From positions 1 to 46,488 of the forward strand of contig JACPHN010000051.1 in the NCBI GenBank assembly GCA_016188575.1: DNA of 46,488 nucleotides. Reading direction: 5' to 3'. Within the stretch, counting starts at the first letter, position 1. Each line of letters begins with the position of its first letter. This document shows, piece after piece, positions 8,106-17,414 of this stretch. The position numbers and the translations under genes are program-made. Source of the DNA: Candidatus Schekmanbacteria bacterium. Lineage in GTDB: Bacteria; CSSED10-310; JACPHN01. The notes under the pieces are model-generated. The model was not told where the DNA came from. It was given only the letters and a program-made list of their open reading frames with translations, and did no database searches.

Positions 8106-9722
8106 ATGTCAGCAACCGCTACCGCATCCCCCGCCGCCGCCACCGCTGCTCCCGACTCCGCAATCGCCACGATCGCATATAACCCCGCCACCGGCGAGAT
8201 CCTCGGCCAGTCCAGGCTCGACGACGTTCGCGACCTTCCAGCGCTCGTGGCGCGGGCCCGCGCCGCGCAAGCCACCTGGGAGAAGACGCCGGTGCGCAGC
8301 CGCTCCGCCGCCATGCTCCGCATTCGCGACTACATCGTCGCCCACGCCGACGAGCTCGCCGAAACCATTTCGCGGGACAATGGCAAGACCCGCGCCGATG
8401 CCATGGCGACCGAAATTGTCCCTGTGACCATGGCGATCAGCTACTACGCCCGCAAGGCACCGCGTTTTCTTGCCGACAGGCGGCTCATGCCGGGCAATCC
8501 CTTGCTCGCGTTCAAGCTCGCCAAGATCGCCCGCGTCCCGTTCGGCGTCATCGGCATCATCGCCCCCTGGAACTACCCCTTCGCCATTCCCTTCTCAGAG
8601 GTTGTGATGGGCGTGCTCGCCGGCAACGCCGTCATCCTGAAGACCGCGACCGAGACGCAACTGGTCGGCCGGGCGCTGGCCGCCTGCATGGACGCCGCCG
8701 GGCTCCCGGAAGGTCTGTTCACCTTCGTCAACCTCCCGGTGCGGCTCGCCGGTGACGCGCTCCTGGAAAACGGCATCGACAAGCTCTTCTTTACGGGTTC
8801 CGTGGGCGTCGGCAAGAAGCTCATGGCGAAGGCGGCCGAGACGCTGACGCCGGTGTCTCTGGAGCTCGGCGGCAACGACGCCATGATCGTCTGCGCGGAC
8901 GCCGACCTCGAGCGCGCGGCCGCTGGCGCCACCTGGGCCGGAATGCAGAACGCAGGCCAGTCCTGCGGCGGCGTGGAACGAATCTACGTCGAGGAGTCCG
9001 TCTACGAGCCGTTCCTGCACAGCCTCGCCGCGCGCGTTCGCCGCCTTCGCGTCGGCTACGACGATTCCTGGAACGTCGACATGGGTGCCATTACCACCAA
9101 GAACCAGCTCAATACGATTCGCGAGCACGTCGCCGAGGCGCTGGCGAAGGGCGCCAAGATCTACGCCCAGTCCGCTTGCCCAGGTGGCAACGGCGGCGCC
9201 GGCCTCTTTCACCCGGCGATGGTGTTGACCGAGGTCGATCACACCATGCGCGTCATGTGCGAGGAGACCTTCGGCCCCGTCGTCGGCGTCATGAAGGTGC
9301 GTTCGATCGATGAGGCCATAGAGCTCGCCAACGACTCGAATCTCGGCCTCACCGGCTCCGTGTGGTCGCGCAACCGCGCCGCTGCCGAGAAAATCGCCAG
9401 ACGGATCCGCGCTGGCGTCGTCATGATCAACGACCACCTCATGAGCCACGGTCTGGCCGAAACCCCCTGGGGCGGCTTCAAGGAATCCGGCATCGGCCGC
9501 ACTCACGGCGACATCGGGTTTGCAGAGATGACTGAGCCCCAGTGCATCGTCCACGACTACTTGCCAGGCGTGAAGAAGAACATGTGGTGGTATCCCCAGA
9601 GCAAGGGCGTCTACGACGGGCTCAAGGGCATTGCCAACTTGCTATATGGCAGCGACCTCGCAAGCCGCGCCGCCGGCCTCGGCCAACTCTTGCGCCTATT
9701 CCCGCGGACCTTCCGCTCGTAG
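8106..9722 (+). CDS. NAD(P)+-dependent aldehyde dehydrogenase
   Basis: This is a cytoplasmic aldehyde dehydrogenase that oxidises an aldehyde to the acid. The start ATG at 8106 is chosen because GAGGT ends five bases upstream; an open frame continues back to 7926 but has no family similarity. The protein is 538 residues. Cofactor-site motifs include GVIGIIAPWNYPFAIP; the general-base stretch reads LELGGNDAMIV, and the nucleophile cysteine is in QNAGQSCGGVERIYV. MCEETFGPVVGV and the late ETPWGGFKESGIGRTHG are also present. The C-terminus is extended by about 50 residues (after DYLPGVKKNMWWYP) beyond the usual fold. The substrate is unknown; succinate-semialdehyde-like or fatty/aromatic aldehydes are possible. 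No partner gene adjoins it. Confidence 0.9.
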   Translation: MSATATASPAAATAAPDSAIATIAYNPATGEILGQSRLDDVRDLPALVARARAAQATWEKTPVRSRSAAMLRIRDYIVAHADELAETISRDNGKTRADAMATEIVPVTMAISYYARKAPRFLADRRLMPGNPLLAFKLAKIARVPFGVIGIIAPWNYPFAIPFSEVVMGVLAGNAVILKTATETQLVGRALAACMDAAGLPEGLFTFVNLPVRLAGDALLENGIDKLFFTGSVGVGKKLMAKAAETLTPVSLELGGNDAMIVCADADLERAAAGATWAGMQNAGQSCGGVERIYVEESVYEPFLHSLAARVRRLRVGYDDSWNVDMGAITTKNQLNTIREHVAEALAKGAKIYAQSACPGGNGGAGLFHPAMVLTEVDHTMRVMCEETFGPVVGVMKVRSIDEAIELANDSNLGLTGSVWSRNRAAAEKIARRIRAGVVMINDHLMSHGLAETPWGGFKESGIGRTHGDIGFAEMTEPQCIVHDYLPGVKKNMWWYPQSKGVYDGLKGIANLLYGSDLASRAAGLGQLLRLFPRTFRS

Positions 9723-9840
9723 CTCCGCACCACCTGACGTCTCGGGGTGGGCGGCCAGCACCTTGGTCGCCGGCCCCGCTTCCACCCCCGTCACCAGCCG
9801 TCACGCAGCCCCGCCGGTGTTCCGAACGCCACCAGATGCC

Positions 9841-12693
9841 ATGACCCCCACCGAGCTCGACCACATCCTCATCACCGGCGCCTGCGAGCACAATCTCAAG
9901 AGCGTCGACCTCGCCGTTCCCAAGAAAAAGCTCGTCGTCTTTACCGGCCCAAGCGGCTCGGGGAAGACGTCGCTCGCTTTCGACACCCTGTATGCCGAGG
10001 GCCAGCGCCGCTACGTGGAGAGTCTTTCCGCCTACGCGCGCCAGTTTCTCGGCCAGGCGGAGAAGCCCAAGTACGACAAGATCAGAGGCCTCTCGCCGGC
10101 GATTTCAATCGATCAGAAGACGACGAGCCACAACCCTCGGTCCACCGTCGGCACCGTGACCGAGATCTACGATTACCTGCGCCTGCTCTACGCCCGGCTC
10201 GGGCAGCAGCGGTGCTACTCGTGCGGCCGCCCGGTTGGCCGCATGAGCGCGCAGACGATCGTCGGCGAGATCATGAAGCTCCCCGCGGGAACGCGCTTTT
10301 ACGTCCTCGCGCCGCTGGTGCGTAACCGCAAGGGCGCTTTTCAGGCGGTTTTCGACCAGGCCCGCCAGGGTGGGTTTGCGCGCGTGCGCGTCGACGGTCT
10401 GGTTATCCGCCTCGATGAGTCCGCCGCTGTCGACAAGAAGCGAAAACACGATATCGATATCGTTGTCGATCGCCTGGTCGCCGGCCCGGACCTTACCGAG
10501 CGGGTGACGGACGCCGTGGAAACCGCACTGCGCGTCGCCGAGGGGCGCTGCGCCGTTCAGGTCATCGACGGCGAGGAGACCCTGTACAGCGAAAACCTGG
10601 CCTGCGCGCGGTGCGGCCTGAGCTTCCCGGAGCTATCGCCACAGAGCTTTTCCTTCAACAGCCCGCTCGGGATGTGCCGCACCTGCAATGGCCTCGGCAC
10701 GCAGCTCACGATGGATCCCAACCGCGTCGTGCCGGACAAGGACCTTTCGGTGCGCGCGGGCGCCATTCGCCCCTGGGCCAACACCATGATCGTGCCGTCG
10801 AGCTGGACGAGCGCGGTCCTGGAGGGACTCGCCGCGCAGTACGGAATCGACCTCGACGCGCCCTTCCGCCTGCTGCCCGCCGAGCACCAGGAGATCCTGC
10901 TGTTCGGCGCGCCGCAGAAGGTGGCCGTGCGCTGGCAGCGCGACTCCAGCGCCGGGTCCTCCCGCCTGACCTTCGAAGGGGCAATCAACGCGCTCATGCG
11001 GCGCATGAAGGAGACGACGTCCGAGATGATGCGGGCGTACTACGCTACCTTCATGACCTCCGAGCGATGCACCGCTTGCAACGGCACCCGGTTGCGCCCC
11101 GAAAGCCGCTCCGTATACATCGCCGAACGCTCCATCGCCGACGTCTGCGCCCTCCCCGTACGCGAAGCGCACGCGTTCTTCGAGTGCCTCAGCTTTTCCG
11201 GTGGGCACCGCATCGTCGCCGAGGAAATCCTCAAGGAGATTCGCCAGCGGCTCTCCTTCCTGATGTCGGTGGGCCTCGGCTACCTGGCAGTCGATCGGGC
11301 CAGCCCGTCGCTGTCGGGCGGCGAGAATCAACGGATTCGCCTCGCCAGCCAGATCGGCACCGAGCTCACGGGCGTCATCTACATCCTGGACGAGCCGTCG
11401 ATCGGCCTGCACCAGCGGGACAACATCCGCTTGCTGTCGACGCTGAAACACCTGCGCGACATCGGCAATACCGTGATCGTGGTCGAGCACGATGCCGAGA
11501 CGATGCTCGCCGCGGATTGGATCGTCGACTTCGGGCCGGGTGCCGGCGCCCGTGGCGGGCACATCGTCTACTCCGGACCACCCGACCGCATCGGCGAAGA
11601 GCAGGGCTCTGTGACGGGCCGCTATCTGTCCGGCCGGGAAGAGATTCCAGTCCCTGAGCGGCGGCGGTCGCCCGTTCGCGGCCGCGCCATTACGGTGCGC
11701 AACGCCCGCGAAAACAACCTCGCGGGCATTGACGTGAGCATCCCCATCGGCCTGTTTACCTGTATCACCGGAGTGTCCGGGGCGGGCAAGAGCACGCTGG
11801 TCAACGACATTCTTTTCCCGGCGGCCCGCCGGCGTCTCGGGGGGATGTCCGAGCACATCGGCGCACACGACGGCATCGAAGGCCTGGACTCCATCGACAA
11901 GGTCATCGAGATCGATCAGAGCCCGATCGGTCGCACTCCGCGCTCGAACCCCGCCACCTATACCAAGCTCTTCGATCCGATCCGCCTGCTCTTCGCCGAG
12001 CTTCCCGACGCCCGCATTCAGGGCTATGACCCGGGTCGCTTCTCGTTTAACGTGCGCGGCGGCCGCTGCGAGGCCTGCGAGGGAGACGGGACCGTGAAGG
12101 TGGAGATGCACTTCCTCGCCGATGTCCACGTGCCTTGCGAGCAGTGCAAGGGAAAGCGATTCAATGACGCGACCTTGAAGGTCCGGTTCAAGGGGAAGAA
12201 CATCGCGGAGGTGCTTGAGCTGACCGTGGACGAAGCGCGCGAGCTGTTCGACGCCATGCCGAAGATCACCCGCATCCTCGACACGTTGATCGACGTCGGC
12301 CTCGGCTACATGCAACTGGGACAGCCGTCCACGACGCTTTCGGGTGGCGAGGCGCAACGCATCAAGCTATCCCGCGAGCTGGCCAAAATCGCCACCGGGG
12401 ATACCCTCTACATTCTCGACGAGCCGTCCACAGGGCTACACTTCGAGGACATCCGCAAGCTGCTGTCGGTCATCGGCCGCCTGGTTGACGCCGGCAACAC
12501 CGTGGTGATGATCGAGCACAACCTGGACATCATCAAGACGGCCGACTGGATCATCGACCTCGGGCCCGACGGCGGTGACGCGGGTGGGCAGATTGTCGCG
12601 GCCGGGTCACCGGAACAGGTCGCGGAAATCGCGGGCAGCTTTACCGGCCAGTTCCTCCGGGGAGTGCTGCAGGGCCGGCGGTGCTGCGTCTGA
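9841..12693 (+). CDS. uvrA: excinuclease ABC subunit A (UvrA)
   Basis: UvrA is the damage-sensing ATPase of nucleotide excision repair, working with UvrB and UvrC. From the ATG at 9841 it is 950 residues, the usual size. It starts ITGACEHNLKSVDLAV, then Walker A TGPSGSGKTSLAFDTLY. The first ABC module continues with CYSCGRPVG and CARCGLSFPEL (metal-site cysteines) and CTACNGTRL, then signature LSGGENQRIRLASQIG and Walker B IYILDEPSIGLHQRDN. The second module has TGVSGAGKSTLVNDIL, the C-terminal zinc finger CEACEGDG...CEQCKGKR, signature LSGGEAQRIKLSRELAK and ILDEPSTGLHFEDI. An in-frame extension to 9631 overlaps the previous gene and lacks similarity. It converges on the kinase gene at 12705 with 11 bp between the stops. 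No uvrB or uvrC is nearby. Confidence 0.96.
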   Translation: MTPTELDHILITGACEHNLKSVDLAVPKKKLVVFTGPSGSGKTSLAFDTLYAEGQRRYVESLSAYARQFLGQAEKPKYDKIRGLSPAISIDQKTTSHNPRSTVGTVTEIYDYLRLLYARLGQQRCYSCGRPVGRMSAQTIVGEIMKLPAGTRFYVLAPLVRNRKGAFQAVFDQARQGGFARVRVDGLVIRLDESAAVDKKRKHDIDIVVDRLVAGPDLTERVTDAVETALRVAEGRCAVQVIDGEETLYSENLACARCGLSFPELSPQSFSFNSPLGMCRTCNGLGTQLTMDPNRVVPDKDLSVRAGAIRPWANTMIVPSSWTSAVLEGLAAQYGIDLDAPFRLLPAEHQEILLFGAPQKVAVRWQRDSSAGSSRLTFEGAINALMRRMKETTSEMMRAYYATFMTSERCTACNGTRLRPESRSVYIAERSIADVCALPVREAHAFFECLSFSGGHRIVAEEILKEIRQRLSFLMSVGLGYLAVDRASPSLSGGENQRIRLASQIGTELTGVIYILDEPSIGLHQRDNIRLLSTLKHLRDIGNTVIVVEHDAETMLAADWIVDFGPGAGARGGHIVYSGPPDRIGEEQGSVTGRYLSGREEIPVPERRRSPVRGRAITVRNARENNLAGIDVSIPIGLFTCITGVSGAGKSTLVNDILFPAARRRLGGMSEHIGAHDGIEGLDSIDKVIEIDQSPIGRTPRSNPATYTKLFDPIRLLFAELPDARIQGYDPGRFSFNVRGGRCEACEGDGTVKVEMHFLADVHVPCEQCKGKRFNDATLKVRFKGKNIAEVLELTVDEARELFDAMPKITRILDTLIDVGLGYMQLGQPSTTLSGGEAQRIKLSRELAKIATGDTLYILDEPSTGLHFEDIRKLLSVIGRLVDAGNTVVMIEHNLDIIKTADWIIDLGPDGGDAGGQIVAAGSPEQVAEIAGSFTGQFLRGVLQGRRCCV

Positions 12694-12704
12694 GAGCGGT
12701 GGCT

Positions 12705-15700
12705 TCAGCGCTCTCCGACCCCTCGATCAGCGGTGTTGGCGGCGCGCACCGCCTCCTCCAGGCCGGCCAACGCGCCCGCCAGTTCCGGCGGCACCGCGGC
12801 CGCCCACGTGGAGCGCGCGAGCGCCCGCACCTCGGCCAGCGCCGGCGTCGCGTCCAGCCCCCTGGCCAGCGCGTTGTGGCCGACCTCGACCAGGCACTCC
12901 GCCAGGTCGCTCGGAACTGCCAGCTTCCTGAGCACACCAGTGGCTTCAGCGAGCAGCCCGCTCGCACGTTCCAGGTCCGTTCCCGCCAGGCGTAGCGCCC
13001 GTGCAAGCCCGATCCCGGCGTAGGCGTGCCACGCTGCTTGCGCGGCGCTCCACAGCGCCGCGCGCGCTTGCTCATACTGGACGAGCGCGGAGCCGATGGC
13101 ACCGGAACGTTCCAGCAGCGCCGCCAGCTTCAGGGATGACACCGCCTTTCCGAAGGCGTCGCCGACCTGCTCCTGGAGCTGCATCGCCACATCGAGGTGC
13201 GCTCGGGCCGAAAGGAGCTCGCCTTGTGCGGCGGCGACGTCGCTGAGGCATTGCACCGCGATCGCCTCGCTACGGAGGTCCGCGGTGGCGCGCGCCGTCT
13301 CGATCGCCCCGTCGAGCCTCACCTGCGCACTGTCGATATCTCCGAGCGTGATCTCTACCATGCCGAGGTTGATGAGCAAGGTCGCGAGTCGCCGCCGGTT
13401 GCCCGCATCGCCCTGGAGCTGCAGCGCGGCTTCATATCCGCGCCTTGCCGCCGCGAGGTCTCCCTGCGCGTGAGCAATCGATGCCAGGTTGGTGGTGGTG
13501 ATCAATACGCCGTCGCGGTCGCAGGCCGCGAGGTAGCGGTCGCGCGCGCTCTGATAGCAGTGCTCGGCTGCGGAAAACCGAGCTGCCGCGAAATGGACTC
13601 GACCCATGGCGTTGAGCGCGTCGGCAATGAGGCGTTCTTCGGCAGCCGCTGCCGCCAGCGCATGCGCGCGCGAGGCGGCCGCTACTGCCTCGGGATGCCG
13701 GCCAAGATGGACGAGCTCTTCGGTACGCGCCAGCTCGATTTCCGCGGCGAGCCCGCCTGCCCCTTGGTGCCGCGCGGACGCGGCGGCAAGGTCGAGCTCC
13801 GCCAATGCAGCGTCGCGTTGGCCGCGCAGCGACAGGACTTGCTTCGCATAGCCGAGGTGCGCGGCGGCCCGGCTCCGGTCGTCCCGCGCAGCGGTCCGAA
13901 AATAGCCGCGAAAACACTCCTCGGCCTCGGCCAGCGCGAATGCTGCCGTGGCCGTGTCAGCCGCTTGGAGATAGCGCCGAGCGGCGCGCAGTGCGTCGCC
14001 GCCGAGCTCCCAATGGCGCGCGACCAGCCCGAGCTCGCACCGCTCCAGCTCGCGGTCTCCTGCATCAAGCACCTGCGCTGCCCGCAGATGGGTTGCCGAC
14101 CTTTCATCCGGCGTCCCGAGCTCGTACGCCATCGCGCCGAGCCGGTCATGCACGAACCACGGCGTTCCGCCGGGCCCGGCGAATTCGACGACGCTCGCCC
14201 TCTCCAGCGCTCGGAAGTCATCGTCGAGCGCCTCAGGTGCGGCGCCGAGGACCGTACCGAGGAGCTCGAGCTGCGCGACGCGCCGGCCCGCCACTGCGAG
14301 ACCGACCGCGGTCCGCCGCGCGGCCGCGGGGAGCTGCTGGAACCGCCGGCGTAGCAGGTCATCCACGGCTTCTGCGAGCGGGATCTCGCGGTAGCTGTCG
14401 GCCTCGCGATCGGCGGCGCGGATCGCCTCGTTGACCCGCCACCCCTCGCCGCTGTATCGGCGCAGCGCGCCTGCCGCCACTGCGCTGTGCAGAAACTCGG
14501 CGACGAAGAGCGGAACGCCGCTGCTCGCATGCACCAGGAAGTCGGCGAGGACCGGCGAGACGCGCTGGCCGCCGAACATGTCGTGGACCATGCTGGCGAC
14601 GGCTGGCGCCGGCAACGGCGGAAGCTCGACGCGCCTGGCGGCCGCGAGCGCCGGATGGCGCGCCGTCGACTCGGTTGCGAAGGCTCGGGCCGTCGCCCCG
14701 ACGAGAGCCAGGCGCAGGCGACCCAAGGCGGCCGCGGCTGCGACGGCGTCGATTACCTCCAGCTCCACGGGATCTGCCTGGTCCAGGTCATCGATCACGA
14801 CGGCTACAGGCGCGACGCGCGTGAGGTGATCAAGCACGGCAACAATAGCCCCGGACAGCTCGGTAATGGAGAGCGGCACCGGCGCTGGCGGTCCATCGGG
14901 CCCCGCTGTCACTCCAGGGAGGGTCGCCACCAGCGGCTGGACTCGGCACAGGGTTGGCGCGTGCGCGCCGAAGATCGTTGCCGCCGCGGCGTCCCCCCAC
15001 TCTCTGCACAGGTCCGAGGTCGCGAGCAACAGATCGCCAATAATGGTGCTTGCGGCGGCACCATCGCGCCGCCAGCGCGCCGACCAGCCCGAGGCGGCGA
15101 GCACTGTCAGTCCGCGCGCCGCGGCGCGCTGCGCCACCTCCAGGGCCATCCGGCTCTTGCCTACCCCGGCATCGCCCGCGATGAGCAGCACGCTGCCTTG
15201 CCCGCGCTCCAGCGCGTGCAAGCTCTGGTCGATCCGCGCCGTCTGCTCCTCCCTACCCGCCAGTCGCGGCCGGAAGAGATAGCACTTTGGCGGTGGCAGG
15301 CTGGGCTTGCCAGGGAGCTCGGCGCCATGGCGTGCCAGCGCGTCCGCCACGTCCTCGGCGTGGCCGATTCGCTCGTCCGGTGACTTGGCAAGCAGGCCGA
15401 GAACCAGCGCATCCAGCCCCGAATCGATCCCGGGGTTGAGCATCGACGGCGGCAGCACCGGGCGGTTCAAATGATTTCGCACGAGCTCCGCCGCGGACCG
15501 GCCGGTGATCGGCGGCTGCCCCGTCAGTAGCTCGTAAGCGAGACAGCCCAGGGCGTACAGATCCGTCCGGGCATCCAGAATTCCACCGCGAAACCACTCC
15601 GGCGCCATGTATAGCAGCGTTCCAGCGCCAAGACCCGACATCGAAATGTCATCCCGCGTAACCGAGCCGCCGAACGACCGGATCAGTCCGAAGTCGATGA

Positions 15701-16325
15701 TCACCGGTGCGCCGCGCTCCGTGACGACGATGTTCTCCGGCTTCAAGTCGGCGTGGAGCAGTCCCTCACCGTGAAGATAAGCAAGTCCGTGGCTGATCGC
15801 GCGCAAGATCGAGAGTGCGCACCGCACCGCATTGACCGGCCCGCGCCAGTGCGGCAATTCCGCCGGGAGCACGGCTTCCGGACCGGGTGCGCGGGGCGCG
15901 ATCCTGAGGTCGCTGTCCGCAAGGGTCCGCGTCCACCACTGTGGCGTGCTCCCCGAACCAACCCCGGCACCGGTTGCGGTGAACGCGGGTCGCGTCGTCG
16001 TGGATCCCGAATTCGCGACGGCATTGCGCTTTTCCACGACGACCCGCAACGACTCACCCCGCAGCAGCGGCATGGCGTACCAGGGTAGGCCGGCGTGCAC
16101 GCCGTGGGCGCGGATGGGCACCACGTATGGGTGCCGCAAGATCGACAAGACGCGGATTTCGCGCCGGACCGCCTGGAGCATGACCGCTTTGGCGTCACGC
16201 ACGAGCTTCAGCGCCACCTGCTCGCCGGTTTCGGTGTCAACCGCGCGATAGACGCTCCCCATGCCGCCGCGGCCAAGGAGCTCGCCGAGCTCGTAGCGGT
16301 CGACCTGACGCGGCGCGTCCCGCAT
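12705..16325 (-). CDS. serine/threonine protein kinase fused to AAA ATPase and helical repeat (TPR-like) region
   Basis: This large cytoplasmic signalling protein has 1206 residues from the ATG at 16325. Residues 5-330 form a eukaryotic-type kinase: LGRGGMGSVYRAVD (glycine loop), VALKLV (catalytic Lys), LLHADLKPENIVV (catalytic loop, HAD in place of HRD), IIDFGLIRSFGG (DFG) and LLYMAPEWF (APE). An insert rich in Thr and Pro lies between the N- and C-lobes. Residues about 360-650 hold an AAA_16/STAND-like ATPase with Walker A IAGDAGVGKSRMALEV and acidic Walker B AVVIDDLDQADP. The rest is alpha-helical repeats of TPR type. The layout matches large kinase-ATPase regulators of Myxococcota and similar phyla, thought to gate responses to bound partners. 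A MITE-like element sits 37 bp upstream. An in-frame extension to 16421 reads through part of that element and is not a likely start. Confidence 0.88.
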   Translation of the reverse strand: MRDAPRQVDRYELGELLGRGGMGSVYRAVDTETGEQVALKLVRDAKAVMLQAVRREIRVLSILRHPYVVPIRAHGVHAGLPWYAMPLLRGESLRVVVEKRNAVANSGSTTTRPAFTATGAGVGSGSTPQWWTRTLADSDLRIAPRAPGPEAVLPAELPHWRGPVNAVRCALSILRAISHGLAYLHGEGLLHADLKPENIVVTERGAPVIIDFGLIRSFGGSVTRDDISMSGLGAGTLLYMAPEWFRGGILDARTDLYALGCLAYELLTGQPPITGRSAAELVRNHLNRPVLPPSMLNPGIDSGLDALVLGLLAKSPDERIGHAEDVADALARHGAELPGKPSLPPPKCYLFRPRLAGREEQTARIDQSLHALERGQGSVLLIAGDAGVGKSRMALEVAQRAAARGLTVLAASGWSARWRRDGAAASTIIGDLLLATSDLCREWGDAAAATIFGAHAPTLCRVQPLVATLPGVTAGPDGPPAPVPLSITELSGAIVAVLDHLTRVAPVAVVIDDLDQADPVELEVIDAVAAAAALGRLRLALVGATARAFATESTARHPALAAARRVELPPLPAPAVASMVHDMFGGQRVSPVLADFLVHASSGVPLFVAEFLHSAVAAGALRRYSGEGWRVNEAIRAADREADSYREIPLAEAVDDLLRRRFQQLPAAARRTAVGLAVAGRRVAQLELLGTVLGAAPEALDDDFRALERASVVEFAGPGGTPWFVHDRLGAMAYELGTPDERSATHLRAAQVLDAGDRELERCELGLVARHWELGGDALRAARRYLQAADTATAAFALAEAEECFRGYFRTAARDDRSRAAAHLGYAKQVLSLRGQRDAALAELDLAAASARHQGAGGLAAEIELARTEELVHLGRHPEAVAAASRAHALAAAAAEERLIADALNAMGRVHFAAARFSAAEHCYQSARDRYLAACDRDGVLITTTNLASIAHAQGDLAAARRGYEAALQLQGDAGNRRRLATLLINLGMVEITLGDIDSAQVRLDGAIETARATADLRSEAIAVQCLSDVAAAQGELLSARAHLDVAMQLQEQVGDAFGKAVSSLKLAALLERSGAIGSALVQYEQARAALWSAAQAAWHAYAGIGLARALRLAGTDLERASGLLAEATGVLRKLAVPSDLAECLVEVGHNALARGLDATPALAEVRALARSTWAAAVPPELAGALAGLEEAVRAANTADRGVGER

Positions 16326-16361
16326 CGTCACGGGTGGGCCCTGCCGTGGTCGGCTACGCAA

Positions 16362-16497
16362 TGAATCCACCGCCTGTTCGCCTGCAAGCTGTGCGGAAAG
16401 CGCATCACGAAGACCCCCCACCTCACCTCGCCGCGCCCGCAGGGGGAGGTGCGGAGGGGGGCGCTGTCGCGTCCACGTCCAACAGGCGGTGGATTCA
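16362..16497 (+). repeat. 136-bp inverted-repeat (MITE-like) element, copy A
   Basis: The element has perfect 17-bp terminal inverted repeats: TGAATCCACCGCCTGTT at 16362-16378 and AACAGGCGGTGGATTCA at 16481-16497. The interior is related to the copy at 33996-34131 on the other strand: GTGCGGAAAGCGCAT, then ACGAAGACCCCCCACC, followed by a GC-rich fold-back. It encodes no protein. No clear flanking target duplication is seen. It lies in the 300-bp divergent gap between the kinase gene and the lipoprotein gene at 16626; the rest of that gap holds nothing recognisable. Confidence 0.72.
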
Positions 16498-16625
16498 GGA
16501 CCGGCGGCAGGCTTGCGGTGCCGCGAAGCCTCGCTAGAATTGGTTCCCGGCTTTCACGGTGGCGAGCTTGCCACCCTGGTGAAATAAACCTCTTCAGATT
16601 ACTAATCCCTGCAAGCGAGACGCCC

Positions 16626-17354
16626 ATGAAACGCTTCTGCCCTTTGCTCTTGGCGCTGCCGCTGATTGTCCTCTCGTCGGCGTGTCACCGCAAGGACCCT
16701 CCCGACGACACTCCGACCATTCCCGCGCTCGAGCTTATCGACCTTGCGATCCCGTCCGCGGCAACCAGCGCTGCCGCCCGCGAGGTGCTGGCGACCTATG
16801 CCGCGCTCACTGACGTCCCCCGCAATCTCTTTCGCCCGCCCGCGCACGTTCGCCCTACCGTCGTCAACACGGAGGGTGGCAAGCGCTGGACGTGGCAGTA
16901 TGGGCAGCGGGGATTGACCCTCGAGCTGACCGCGACTCGCGACAACGAAATCTACTACTGGGTGCTGCGGGCGACCGGGACCGACACGGCCACCGGGCTC
17001 ACCTACCGCGACGATATCGCGCTCGAGATGACGGTGAATAACCTCGAGGCCATTGCTGGCCAGGGCAACGTATATCAGCCCGGCGTCAGCGGCGTGCTCC
17101 TCTCCATACACTTCTTTGCGCCGGGATCCGCCATCACCTATTCGGCCGAATCGCCCTCCGAAACCTCAGGGAAATACACGGTGTTCCTGCAGACGAACGG
17201 AGCTGGCTCCCTGGACTATCGGTTTGGCGGCTTTGTGAGCCTCTACGCCACCTATTATGAAAGCGGTCGCGGCGAGATGTGGCGCTACAACGCCAGCGGT
17301 TACCTGTCATCGCACACTTGCTGGAACGCGGCCGGCGCCGAGACCGATTGCTGA
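16626..17354 (+). CDS. predicted lipoprotein of unknown function
   Basis: This 242-residue protein starts at the ATG at 16626, with a signal sequence MKRFCPLLLALPLIVLSS followed by a lipobox cysteine (LSSAC at about residue 20). It should therefore be exported and lipid-anchored. The mature part has no motif I recognise. It looks like a beta-rich domain (WTWQYGQRGLTLELTATRDN and VFLQTNGAGSLDYRFGG). It ends with two cysteines (HTCWNAAGAETDC) that could form a disulfide. It stands alone, divergent from the kinase gene and convergent with the Clp gene. The function is not known. Confidence 0.8.
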   Translation: MKRFCPLLLALPLIVLSSACHRKDPPDDTPTIPALELIDLAIPSAATSAAAREVLATYAALTDVPRNLFRPPAHVRPTVVNTEGGKRWTWQYGQRGLTLELTATRDNEIYYWVLRATGTDTATGLTYRDDIALEMTVNNLEAIAGQGNVYQPGVSGVLLSIHFFAPGSAITYSAESPSETSGKYTVFLQTNGAGSLDYRFGGFVSLYATYYESGRGEMWRYNASGYLSSHTCWNAAGAETDC

Positions 17355-17359
17355 CGTGC

Positions 17360-17394
17360 CGGCAGCGGCGAAACCGTTGGCGCGCCGCCTGCCG
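17360..17394. terminator. GC-rich hairpin between convergent genes
   Basis: CGGCAGCGGCG (17360-17370) pairs with CGCCGCCTGCCG (17383-17394), giving about 11 pairs with one bulged C and a 12-nt loop. It lies just after the lipoprotein stop and 21 bp beyond the stop of the facing Clp gene. No T-tract follows on either strand, so a role in both directions is inferred from position only. Confidence 0.4.
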
Positions 17395-17414
17395 ATCCCA
17401 ACCAAAGCGTGCCG

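Noticed and set aside
10633-12357. Minus-strand 574-codon frame opposite uvrA
   Set aside because: Antisense shadow; all UvrA motifs are on the plus strand.
12692-12715. Hairpin GAGAGC/GCTCTC between uvrA and the kinase gene as terminator
   Set aside because: Only six pairs with a long loop and no T-tract.
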